Below, piece after piece: positions 1 through 11,381 of a stretch of DNA of 64,000 nucleotides; within the stretch, counting starts at the first letter, position 1, and each line of letters begins with the position of its first letter. Origin of the DNA: Lagopus muta (taxonomy: Eukaryota; Chordata; Aves; Galliformes; Phasianidae). The notes below the pieces were generated by a model. It had not been told where the DNA came from and searched no databases. It saw nothing but the letters and a program-made list of their open reading frames with translations. Location of the stretch: assembly GCF_023343835.1 (NCBI RefSeq), contig NC_064438.1, positions 18,682,077 to 18,746,076 on the forward strand, written 5' to 3'. A program made the translations under genes and the position numbers.

Positions 1-2148
1 GAGCCAGTGAATAGTTTCTGGGTGTCTTCAGAAAGATGTATACACCCTGCAAATTCAGAATAGTAGAAATTCCAGCTTTCTTCATGAAGGTGGGAGAAAC
101 TTGGTTGAGTTTCTTCATTCCAGAAAGGTACCTGCCACCAGGTTTTCATCATCCTAAATGAGACCACTGACTGCCTGGGTGCCATCTGAAAGAGCAGGGA
201 CTTCTCAGAAATAAGCTAGTGATCTCTGGTTACATTTTTCAAAGGCTTAAACTTCTTTCTTCAGGAGTGGATTCTAGGCTGAGATTTCTCAACTGAGAGG
301 ATCTTCTTTGCTGTGTTTTGTCACTTAACACTCAGATATGGTTTAAGATTAAAGACACTATTGTTTGCTGTTAGCTGTTTATTCTACTTCACACACTCAG
401 CTTGTATTTAAAAAACTTTTATCTTTTTATACGTTTGAATAAAAAAAATTCTTCATGGAGAAGTCCATTCAAGCCAACCCTCATTAGTTTGTTTATTTGC
501 TTGTTTTTGGATGGGACATAAGTGCTTGAAATAAATAGTAGGAAACAAGGCCTCCATGGAGCTTAAAGTTGATCAGAGATGAGTCAAAGATCCAATGCTT
601 CTCTGAGCAAGAAATGACTTTGGCCAATAGAGGGAAATCCCATTCTTATTCTCTAAGACCTCAAGCATAGAGGGCATAGTTTCAGGAGGATAGCGTGCTT
701 TCTGTGCTGCTGTTGTGCTCATTTAGAACAGAAATGACCAAAAGGGATATTTTAGATAGTCCCAAGAGATGGCTGCATATGGAATCTAATTCACAAGGAT
801 GTCTACAGACTCTGAGAACCACTCTGAAAACTACTATCTCTAGCTCAGCCCATAGAGAGCTTGCAAGAATTTTGTAAGAAAGGTGTCAGCCACTTGCATC
901 ATTTTCTGTCCCTGAGAAATCCTTTCCTGGCATGATCTTAGCATCCTATGGCATCCTAGTCCTTTTACCTACCATAAAGAACATGATACAGTGGGAATTT
1001 CCTCTGTAGAGATTAACAGTACTAAAAAGCACAATTTCAGTGCACAGCTGACAAGTTGAAAATACAACTCATGAGATTATTCTGACTTTAAACTCTCCCA
1101 GCTAACAGCATTTCAAAGACTCCTCCTGTACTTAAGCTGCCTTTCTTTCATTTGTTTCTTTGAAAACCTATTTCTTGTATTTACAGAATCTGAGATCTGT
1201 AATTTCCATTGGCAATACTGGGAGCATGGAAAATGTTTCAAAAAATGAACAAAAAACCCCCCAGGAAATCTTTATGTGATTTCCTAGGGAAGAAATCAAA
1301 TCTGTCTTAGTCAACTGTAATTCAAAGTAGCAGCTTAAGGATTTTAACTGAATGTGAAAAGGAACAGTGTTATGATTTTTTTTTTTAAAGCAGAAGATAA
1401 TTGCAGATGCAACAAAGCTCATGTTTGTGGGATAGAGGTTAAAGTTCTTGATCTCTCTGTTGGCTTGCAAGCATGTTAAATTTGCGTCTGCGTCTTACAT
1501 CTCATCGTGTGATAAACTTAATCCTGTAATGGGGAATCTTTTGACCTTGCTGGCATCTGCAATACAAGGCTGTCTGGTCACTTTTCTGTTTAACTCTGTC
1601 AACTTCATAACGCTTTTCCTGAGTGATTTATGCCCAATATTCTGTAACATGAGCTTTATCCCATTTTTTCATGCACAAGGTTAATTTTGTTACAGTCTAT
1701 GCTGTGTTACTTTGAATTCCTGGATTTTTAATGCCCCATTCCACAGAGTTTTAACTTTCTCCTCCTTTTTTTTGTCTGTCATTTTTCAGGAATTCTATTT
1801 TCATTTCTTGTAGCCTAGGAGAAATCCTTTAACTATATATGAAGATTATGTATTCCCTCTTTTAGCTTAACACAGTTCTCGTGTATGTACACTTCTTCTT
1901 TGGATAAATCTTTGTAAAACTACACCCTGTTATGTTGGGAAATCTGAAATTGGCATGAGTTAAAAATCAGAGAAGTGTAAGGACCAGTGAAGTAGATAGG
2001 AACATGGCGGAGATGTCCAAAGCTGGAGGATTTCTGTAACTGAGGCTGGGAATGGCCTATTGCTAATGATAGAGTAAGGCAGCAAGGTAGTTTGGACACT
2101 TTTGTTTTTCCCCCAGAGATTAAGTGTTCAGATAAATTTCTTCATATA

Positions 2149-2172
2149 GATTTCTGCACAGATTTCTGCACA
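2149..2172 (+). repeat. 12-bp tandem duplication, intergenic
   Basis: GATTTCTGCACA is repeated exactly twice in tandem. Confidence 0.9.
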
Positions 2173-4173
2173 AAACAAAACATGATTAGGGATCAAGACT
2201 TGTGTAATGCTGTTACATGACATAATGCCACAGTTTTGGTCTCTGTGTTGAAGCCTGGGAACCTTTATCAAGTTTGAGTTAAACGTAGACTGTCTATTAT
2301 GAAGAGACATTAAAACTAAAGGTAGCTTGGATGACTCTCCCATCCTTGTCTCGCCGAAGGAACAGATTGCAATGCATTGTTTTTTTGTTTTATTTGGAAC
2401 TGATTTTGTGCAGTGTGAGTTTTAGGATTAGCAAAGTTATCCACTATAGTTCAGTTGACTGACTGTTATTCTGTCCTAATTAGGCTTCGTTTGTTATCTT
2501 CGTTATTCGATAGGTGTTTTTTTAGCACTTCCAAAATCTGCAAGAAACGTGTATTGTGTTAACTACTTAAGATGTCCACATTTTCTTTCATATGTAGCAG
2601 TCCTACTTATTGAGCATGAGAAATTTCAAATCTTAATGTGTGAACTTTATGGATTAGTATTATTGGACTACCTTCAGGCTACTGGGATTTTACTGCTGTA
2701 ATCATTGCTAAAGTGTGGTAAAACATAGTGCTCTCTCCTACTACAGGAAAGGCATTTTATTAGTGCTGCGTTTGCAATGAACAGTGGAGATCCTCCTGTT
2801 CGTATAATGATTCTCTTCTGCTAATGTTGCTCCTATTGCTACTAAATGCTTTCTTATTTAGGTGTCTGAGGCCGTAATTATATTCTCTTCTTGTCTTTAC
2901 TACAATTAACTAAATCATTTGTTATCATAATGGTTGTCTTTCCCTCACTTTGTTTGAAAGATTCCCCTCTTATGCTGTGGCTCCAGGCTTGAAGCACTGA
3001 AATGCCATGGAGCTGCTCCCCTTGTTGCTTTTCAGAAACAACAGCTGACTTCTTCCTCCTCACATTTCTCTGTATCCCCTTTCATTTTAGCCCTGGCAGG
3101 CAGGCGCAGCAATGGCCCTTCTTGTCTCTTATTTTTTCCTTTAATTTTCCTGTTTCTGTTTCTTGTTTTTTTTTTTCCTGGCAACTGATCTTTAGGATTC
3201 ATATAACTTTACCATCCAACTTGGGTAAAAAATAAAAATAAATTAAAAAAATATATAGTCTTTCAGGCCTCTCTACAGTAATTTGAGAGCCTCTAAGCAA
3301 AATTACGCAGGGGAATTATGAAGTAAAAAGTACGAGAAAATCTTTGCTATCGAGATTCTTTAAATAGAAAAATAAAGCATACAACTGGATGTAAAATGGA
3401 ACAACCAGCCCTGGAGAAGTATTAATCTGTTCAGAAACATTTAAGTTCCTTGATTTTTAATTGCTAATGTACTTGCTCTTTAGGGCATTCTGTTAAACTC
3501 CTACGTGGACACTCCTTTATTTATATACAAGCTGAAAAAAAAAAGCCTGCATTATGAAATCTCATTGTTTTTGGCTATGTTTTTCATAGGTGTAGTCTGG
3601 ACCTTTATTTTTGTTATGTGTGTGATATTTCAGAAGTTGCCATAACCTGAAGGCGAGGGCATTAAATGAAATGATGACCCAAGAAGATGCGGTAGCCTGA
3701 TTTTGAACGTGTGACACAGGTCATAAAAAGAGTAATTTTTTTATTGTATGAATTAAGTTGCAGAGACTGTTAAGTTAAACTTAAAATAACCCTTTTAAAA
3801 GTTGTTGGGGATAATGAATTAGCCAGGAGGAGTGAGAGCCTGCTGCTGCCAACTAAAGTGCTTGGGGACTTAAGATAGAAGCGGAAGATAAGAAGCAGTT
3901 TTCATGCATTCAAATAAATTACATGTTGGGCTTGGCTTAATCCTGGCATCAGAGTGATCTCTGGGGTTTTCCCTACATTATCTTAGTCTATGATTATGCA
4001 AATATCCTTTTAATGTAGCGACTCCTTAACAGGAAATTAGTCTCCTACTTGCTCGTATGCTCTTGCAACCAGGAGACATTTGCTTGCAAAATCCTACTGT
4101 GTCTGAGGTACAAAAGGCACGTTAACTCTTTCAGTACCAACATCCTGTAACCATGCAAACAACAGAACATTCT

Positions 4174-4235
4174 TGGGCAGGGGGTTTGGAAACAGACAAT
4201 CTTTAAGGTCCCTCCAACCTAAGCTATTCTGTGTC
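4174..4235 (+). mobile_element. CR1 LINE 3'-end fragment
   Basis: The run from TTGGGCAGGGGGTTTGGAAA through ATCTTTAAGGTCCCTCCAAC to CTATTCTGTG follows the conserved 3' terminus of avian CR1 elements. Only about 60 bp remain. Confidence 0.8.
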
Positions 4236-7200
4236 AGAGATGTGGCAGATGAACCAGGGCAGAGCTGAGCTGTTCTCTGCTTGGCACTGAAATATTCCTG
4301 GGTTTGAAAGTTCAACCAGAATGCAAATAGTATTAAGCTTACATTCCGTTTCAAAGAGGGTACAGAAAGAGAAGTGAGGGAGAAAAATCTGTCAGAAAAG
4401 CAGGATTAAAATTGAAGGCATGTACTTTTAGTACGCAGCAAGCAGCTGAGGTCAAAGTAGTTTGCCATCATTGTTTGTGCATATACATGTACTTGAATGT
4501 ATTGCAGCAGTGTTGTTTCCAGGAAATGTGCCAAAATGGGGGCAATGAGGATAATCTGTGTTCTCTGGAGAATAAGGATTAAGGGGTGGGAATGAGATCT
4601 GGAAAAGCAAATGGCTGGTATCTTTCAGGAGGGGAGGAATTAGTCACAGTATATCTGAGTAAGCAGCAAAGATCAGTTCTGGCCTTCTTGTTTTTGTAAA
4701 TCTACATGAGGTTAAGTTATTTGAGGCAAGCTTTCTCTTAAAATGTTCCCAGTGATAGAGATTCTTCCTTTTTATGAAAGAAATACTCTTTAGGCATCTG
4801 CTGTCTATACAGAACATGCAAGTTTTATCCCCTGATCAGAAGCAAAAACAGTGAAGTCCTGGGAGTTCCAGGGGAGCATGATGAAATTTCGCACCTAGCT
4901 CTGCAGTGGGATTTAGGGTAGTATCTGATTCATTCACACTCTTTTGAAACTCCCATCAAAGTGAACTGTTCAAGGCATGACCTTAAGGTAACACTTGAAT
5001 CAGCCACAGAATCTAGACTTCCAGCCCTTTGCTTTAAATATAAGACCTCTTCTTTCTTCTATATCCAGTGTATTCTGTTTGTAATTATCAGAAATTACCA
5101 TTAGAGAAATTGGAGCTAATCTGAGGCTCATTTAGGAGCGAGAATTTATGCCCAGCTATTTAAATAAATTCTTGTTGAGCTAGTTTCTGGAGATTAAACT
5201 CTGTAATTTTATCTGTCAAGATGGGAGAAACTTGCTAGTACAGTAGCACAGTATCTTAGAGTAAAACAAAACAAAACAACACACATACGTAAGTGTAGAG
5301 TGAGTGGGTGTTTGCAGATGCTGTTCAGGCAATATAATTTCTGTGATTTTCCATTAAATATCATCTAGTTAAACATGTTTCCATTCTTAGTAATGCAGAG
5401 TAGCCTGTCACTATTGTTTTTTCTGAGCTCTAGTAAAAGCCAATAGACATGAGAAGGTCTGAAGACAGATAAAAGTCCAAGAATTTAAGAAGGAACTCGA
5501 TTCAAAATATTAGTAGAATAAAATCCTAAAAACCAGCCAGCTGTCATGGTTTCACTGGGAGTTTCACCTCCAGAATAATTTTTCAGTGACGCAGCCAATG
5601 TGCTGAGCCACTGGCATTCAAATTTAGCAGAAACAGGTCCCTGTGCTAATGATATCAGCTGAAAACCGTATGATTTTATTTATCATCTAATGTAAACTCT
5701 TGTGTGCCGACAGGATAAGTATCAGAAAGTCTTTTTCTTCCTTCCTTTTTTTTTTTTTAGTATTATTATTTTTAGGACACAAGGACTCAGAAGCTTGCTC
5801 TTTCAAAAAACATCACATAGCACACTTCTGGTGCAACATTAGGCTTAAGGAATCACCAATCACCGAGGCAGTGTCGATGTAAAACAAAACCAAGCAGGGA
5901 GACGTTCTGACTTCTGTGAAAGCTCAGCCATACGCACCGCTGTTATAAAAGCGTACCATGACTCAGTACTTGTGCACTGCATGGGTCTGTAGGTCACAGT
6001 TGTATTTCACCTTATGTTTAGAAAAAGAAAATAAAACCACCTCCCCTTATAGGAAAAGGGAGTTCCAAATCAGCTTCAAAGAGGAAGCGTTCTCCAGATT
6101 TCTTTAACTCACATGTGAATGTGTGAAGCATATGACCAATAATTCCCTTCAGTACTGAGACTGTACTGACAACTCTCTCAGAGGGTTTTGGTATTTGGGT
6201 TTTTTTTTTTTTTTTTTTCCTATTTTTTTTTTTTAGAATTTTGAAACTAGCAAGTGTTGATATCAAATTATATATAGATCATTTCTATATCAAAGAACAG
6301 AAAAATATATAAACTGCTCCAAGTTTAATTGCCACTTTCTTGTTGTCTTCACTGGTGGTAGGTGGATGGTTGGATTGCAAAAAAATTGTTATATATGTAT
6401 TTGGTAAATAGCAACAGGGAATTTAGAGGAAGGATATCAATCCCTTTTATTGTTTTACTAATCAGCAGGATATCCAGTTGTTAATATTTAAATGATGATT
6501 TCAGAGTTACAGGAAGTAGGATGGCGTTGTTGAGGTGTTATGGCACTGTAAAGGACTGGCAGTTTTGTCAATGTAAGTTATAGCTTTATCACTTGATATT
6601 ACTAGGTGCTGCATTCCACAACTCCATTTCCTTCTTGGAAAGCAAGTACAATGTTAGATGGGAAATTATTTTATTGGGAAATACTGGAACTTAATTACTG
6701 TTTTTGATGATCCTCTTGAAGTGGGATTTATGAAATTTTACATAATCTTCTCTGGTGATATTGAAGCCAGATAATCAGCTCTGATGGTGATTAACAATTT
6801 GTTGTAAACACGTAAATATCTAACTGGCTAGTAATCTACAGCTCACATCAGAAAATGATCTAGACTTCAAAATGATGTGAATTGGAAGCTATAAATGACT
6901 TAGGAAGTGTTAGTATTTTTCTTTGGCGTAATTGGAAATGGACAGTAAGAGCTTTCTGAACACTTTGGGGAATAGTAATCGTTTCACAGGCTTGTGAAGC
7001 ACCAACGTCAAATTACCAATTTCTTTGTTAAAGGGTTCACACACAGGCATGGGAAGAGTGTATTTAGCTCATTTCTATTTCACTGAGTGAATGGGATTTT
7101 GAATATCTCAGAATCATCTATAAAAGAACATAACTTACAGAAAATGTGTGTTTTTTTGGACAAATTTTACAAAGGTTATAGTATTACAAATTGTATTCAG

Positions 7201-7257
7201 ACGAGCAAGTGAATATTTGTAATTAACATATATGATCCCAGAGGAATGTATTTGGCC

Positions 7258-7258
7258 A

Positions 7259-7286
<28 letters not shown>
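7258..7286. repeat. Poly(A) tract, 29 bases
   Basis: An uninterrupted run of A in intergenic DNA. No retrotransposed sequence was recognised before it. Confidence 0.95.
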
Positions 7287-7289
<3 letters not shown>

Positions 7290-9929
7290 CTCCTTGACTG
7301 TTCCATTGTAGTTTGTCATTATTAAACATGCAGAGCAGAACTAAAGCAATCTTTATCCTTACAAAGCATCAGTATTATGGAATGATATTGTTGTGCTGTA
7401 TTAGGACACCTTCAAGAATACTGCAGGAATGCACTTTTTGCAGAAACCTCAGTTTAAAGAAGGAATCAAAGGTCCCAGTCAATAGACAGCAAACAGGCTT
7501 CACCAGGTGGATTGTCATGCCAATAGGTCTCAATAAAAAACACCCAGGTTTTCTACCCAGTTTCTTGCTGTAATCTACATACAATCACAGAATGTGTAAT
7601 TAGTCACTGCAAGCACAGTATTTACCACTGACAAATGTATCTAATAATGAAAATTGCTAACTGTGAAATATGTATCAATAAAACTAATCAACAACTTCAG
7701 TAACTCAGTGCTAACCAGCATTTCAAAATTACAGTCATCCTCCCCCAGGGATTTCAAGGTCACTCACTGCGGGTACACCTCCAGTTCCACTAGGTTAGTG
7801 CAAACATATGTAACTGCTGAAAAATACTTTTCATAACAAAATCTGCAGGTCTGTCAGCATAACTCCACTGCTTGTTGTAAATTTTAAGAGTTGGGGAGAA
7901 AAAGCATTTGGAAAGTGAATTCAGAAGATAAACTAAATAGCATAAAACACAAAACAGGCAGTGCTATTCTGGGTCCTAACATGTGAGGACACCCAGAAAA
8001 AAATGAAGCCTGGTTAATTCTTTGATGTAAGAATATAGTGGCAAAGATTAGTCTCACAGCTCAATCATCAGGCAGGGGGTAGAGGGGAGGCTATCTAAGC
8101 TATACCTAAATTCCTATTAAAAGTTCTTAAGTCAGTAACTGACTTACCATGCAAATTTGAGCACAAAGATTTGGGATTTCCTGTTGAGAAAACCTGAAGC
8201 CTCCCAGCAAGGTGAGGATAAGTTTTGCTGGTAGGTAAGTAGTTGGCGAGCTACCTGTGGCAAACTGTTCCCTACAGTATCTCATTCCAGTCAACGGGTA
8301 GCTCTTCACCACTTGGGGTCTTGATCTCTTCTTCAAAGATAGCTGCTCTTTGTCTGGTAGCAGCAGATGCTGAATGTGCTCTCTTGTGCCCCGCATAGAA
8401 AGATAGGCTGCAGTTGCCACAAAGATGTGGAAACACAAGACATGTTGTTGATGACAAACTGGCAGCATAGCAGCAACAGCTCTGTTGACTACACCAGTGC
8501 ACAAGTAACCACATCTTACTGTTTAGAATCAGCTGTTGCCCAGCATGGGTCGGCTCTCATCAGCAAGCACTTGTCTTATAACATGATGCCTTACTGAAAA
8601 TGAGTTTTGCTGGAGCCCAGCATTAGACTGTTAGATGGGCACTAAAATATCCTCCAAGACAAAACAGGATATTTTTTGCATGAATTTAGCATAATGCTAT
8701 TACCAGTAAATAGAAGAACCACCAGTGTATGTTGCCTTAAAATCAGTGGTCTGATGTACACAACTAAAGAAAGCCAATGCTCTGAATAGGGTAAAAAATC
8801 CAAGTTTCTTCCTGACTTCTTGGTTTAGCCAAATAACTTTCCACGAGTAGCTGAGTAAGTCTGATTAGTTATCCTCATCAAATAGAGTCTTCTCCATTTC
8901 TGATTTTAGTTATGTCCTCTTTTGCCCCAGCTCTGGCACTCTGAACCCACTTCTGAGTTAACTTTTTAACAGTGGCTGATTAGGAAACAATATAATTATT
9001 TTCTTTTTACCCCCTGCAGTAGTTTCTCTTAGGTTAATGAGTTAATTCACTTCACAGAAGCTCAAACAAGTGCCAAAGATGATGCAAGGAAAATGGTGGG
9101 AATGTATGGCCCCTAGCAGAAAACAGGAGGGAAAACAAGACCTCTACTTTCTGGCAATGTAAGTTGTCAATTGGTGTTCTTCCTTAGGATGAGTCTCAAT
9201 ACTCAGACAGAAAGTTGGTCAGTTGTGGCTTAGACAGATGCCACTGGGGCTATTCCATGAGGTTTTAAAATAAAGACACTAAGACACATAAACATATAAA
9301 GCTAAACTTTAATGAGCTGCTTGAGTAAATTGAAATGAGTTTGGCTTATAGAATAAAAAAACTGTTTTAAACAATTGCATTGAAAGTGACTGAATTTAAA
9401 GAGGTAAAGAATAGCTAAGACCTGGAGGAATATCTCAGTAACAACTTCCAAATGCATGCTACAAAATTATGTGATTTTCCTACACAGAATAACAATGAAA
9501 ATATGACTTAAAAATACATATGCTACAGGCTTAATTTCACAGAAATTAATGTAGCATAAATTAATCAGTAGTTTAAGCAATCATTTTAAATGTAACTTTT
9601 AATTAAAAGGAGGTCCTCATATCCTTCCAACGTATAAGGACTGCTTTATCTTTCAGAAATTCAGATCTATAACAAGTCAAACGATGCAGCAGTAGAGCAG
9701 GATCAGCAAATGCAAATCTGTTAAAATACTAATTTTTAAATCACGCAAGCAATATGTCACATTAGTTCTCTGTAGCAATTTGAATGTGAATTTTCATTCC
9801 TCCTGAAGTAGCTTTTGCCAGTACTCATAAACAGCAAAGATTGTGCAGGATCTCTTTGTTTTAACTCTTTCTTCTTTGATACGCTGGTCAAAATTGGCTG
9901 CCAACATCTGTCAATTCAGCTGAATACAA

Positions 9930-9945
9930 CAGCACCCCCTTCTGG
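9930..9945 (-). promoter_or_regulatory. CTCF-like motif downstream of APIP
   Basis: On the minus strand CCAGAAGGGGGTGCTG fits most of the CTCF core, with mismatches at the fifth base and within GGCGC. It is about 1.3 kb past the APIP stop. Confidence 0.35.
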
Positions 9946-10060
9946 CTTCAACAGTGCGAGGTGGAAACTGGAACTCCCATGATCACATAAGAAGAAATCT
10001 GTGTAGGGAAAACAAGATATATACAAAGATTTGTGTGGTTTAATGATCATGGTGAAGAAA

Positions 10061-10120
10061 GGTCAGAGGTTGGACTGGGTGATCTTAGCACCCTTTTCCA
10101 ACATTAATGATTCTATACTC
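10061..10120 (+). mobile_element. CR1 LINE 3'-end fragment
   Basis: AGGTTGGACTGGGTGATCTT, then CTTTTCCAACATTAATGATT and CTATACTCTA, matches the CR1 3' end including a decayed copy of its terminal ATTCTATG repeats. It lies downstream of APIP and antisense to it. Confidence 0.85.
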
Positions 10121-10366
10121 TAAAATTAGGTATTTAGCCATAAGAAATGGGCAAAGGAAAATTAATTCTGCTAAAGAACAATTTTAGAAATTTTCTCAGA
10201 GGCCATGGGGCAGCTCTGTGCAGATGTGGTAGGCAGATGTCCCTGCATGCAGTGGCAGCACTCCAAATACCTGTTCGCACAAGGACTCATTTGACAGTAA
10301 GCGTTCTGTCCCACTGCTTCCTCCTCTGGCGTGGGCATAACAGCTAGTGCCCTGAGTACGTGGCTG

Positions 10367-10372
10367 TTTAAT
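10367..10372 (-). terminator. Candidate APIP poly(A) signal (ATTAAA)
   Basis: TTTAAT on the plus strand reads ATTAAA on the minus strand, about 910 nt past the APIP stop. No canonical AATAAA was noticed between it and the stop. A six-base motif is weak evidence. Confidence 0.2.
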
Positions 10373-11281
10373 GCTCACACTGCCTAAGCACCCATTTTTC
10401 ATCTCTTCTGATGCAAACACAGTGGGTAGAGAGAATTATCTGATGGGTCAACTCTGTGCAATGGGTTAGTCCTTTCTGTTCAGACCACTACTTTGGTCCA
10501 GGACTCCTTTATAATCTTAGTAGCAGTATCTTTAAGCTTGCTTAGATTTACAAGAAGAGGGATGCCAAACTCTGAAATATTGTGCTACCACTGTGTTTTG
10601 CCCTACTGTGCTGTAAAAAGCTTATGTGTCAATTGTTTCAGAGTGCCTTCTCCTTCAATTACATAAAATACTGCCTGATCATATTACATATATACTTTTA
10701 CTTAAAAATACTGGTTATGAAAACCTTGAAAACATTGATCATTGCTGCATTAGAAAAAAGAAATTCACAGTTAGCATCACTTGGTATGAATATGATACTA
10801 ATTAATTCAGCTTATTCAAATTGCAACAAGTAATTTCTGCTCAAGAGCAGAAAACTACACCAAATAAGTAGCACTGAGAAAAGACTGAAATAAGAACTTG
10901 ATACTGCAAGCTGAGGAACAGAAGCATGTGTTCAGACATCTCTGTAAAAATTAGCATATTAGGATGAGGTCCTTTTCTTTCACTGTTTTCATTCTGATAA
11001 TGCTTGATCTACCTTGGTTTTGAAAGGTAATTGCACTCCGAGCTGTACCTAAGTGTTAAAATAGGCACAGGACATACTTAATATATATCCTTTCAGTGCA
11101 CTGGATGGTAAGGAAGCATGATTTCGGGCGTGGACACAACTACAATGGTAACAGAGCAGGGAGAAGTTTCTGTTCTGGTAATCAAGTGGGAAAGCAGACG
11201 GAACAGATGGCATTATCTATAGTCTTTCCCTGCAAACAGATAATATCTACAGATAAACTCACACCTGAATACTGCTGTCAT

Positions 11282-11381
11282 TCACAAGATCCCATTTTCT
11301 CCTGCTGGATGTTTTGAAGGATCTAGCCCATGCTGCTTCATCTGCACTGCAATATCAAATAGGTAGTCGTAACATTCACAC
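11282..11381 (-). CDS. APIP: APIP coding exon 7 (C-terminus)
   Basis: Encodes residues 210-242 ([19 protein letters not shown] ... PAGENGIL) and the stop codon TGA at 11282-11284. The acceptor is TTCTAG|G. The [11 protein letters not shown] block and the GENGI C-terminus match mammalian APIP. Confidence 0.96.

Larger units (their letters stand above)
1..11281. other. Intergenic DNA and unmarked APIP 3' UTR
   Basis: AT-rich sequence with no recognisable protein-coding exon. In human the next gene on this side of APIP is EHF; no ETS-domain exon was seen here. It holds CR1 3' fragments at 4174-4235 and 10061-10120, a 29-base poly(A) run at 7258-7286, poly(T) near 6201-6218, and a short 12-bp duplication at 2149-2172. 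The APIP 3' UTR occupies an unknown part of the right end. A GC-richer patch at about 8127-8600 is unassigned. Confidence 0.6.
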
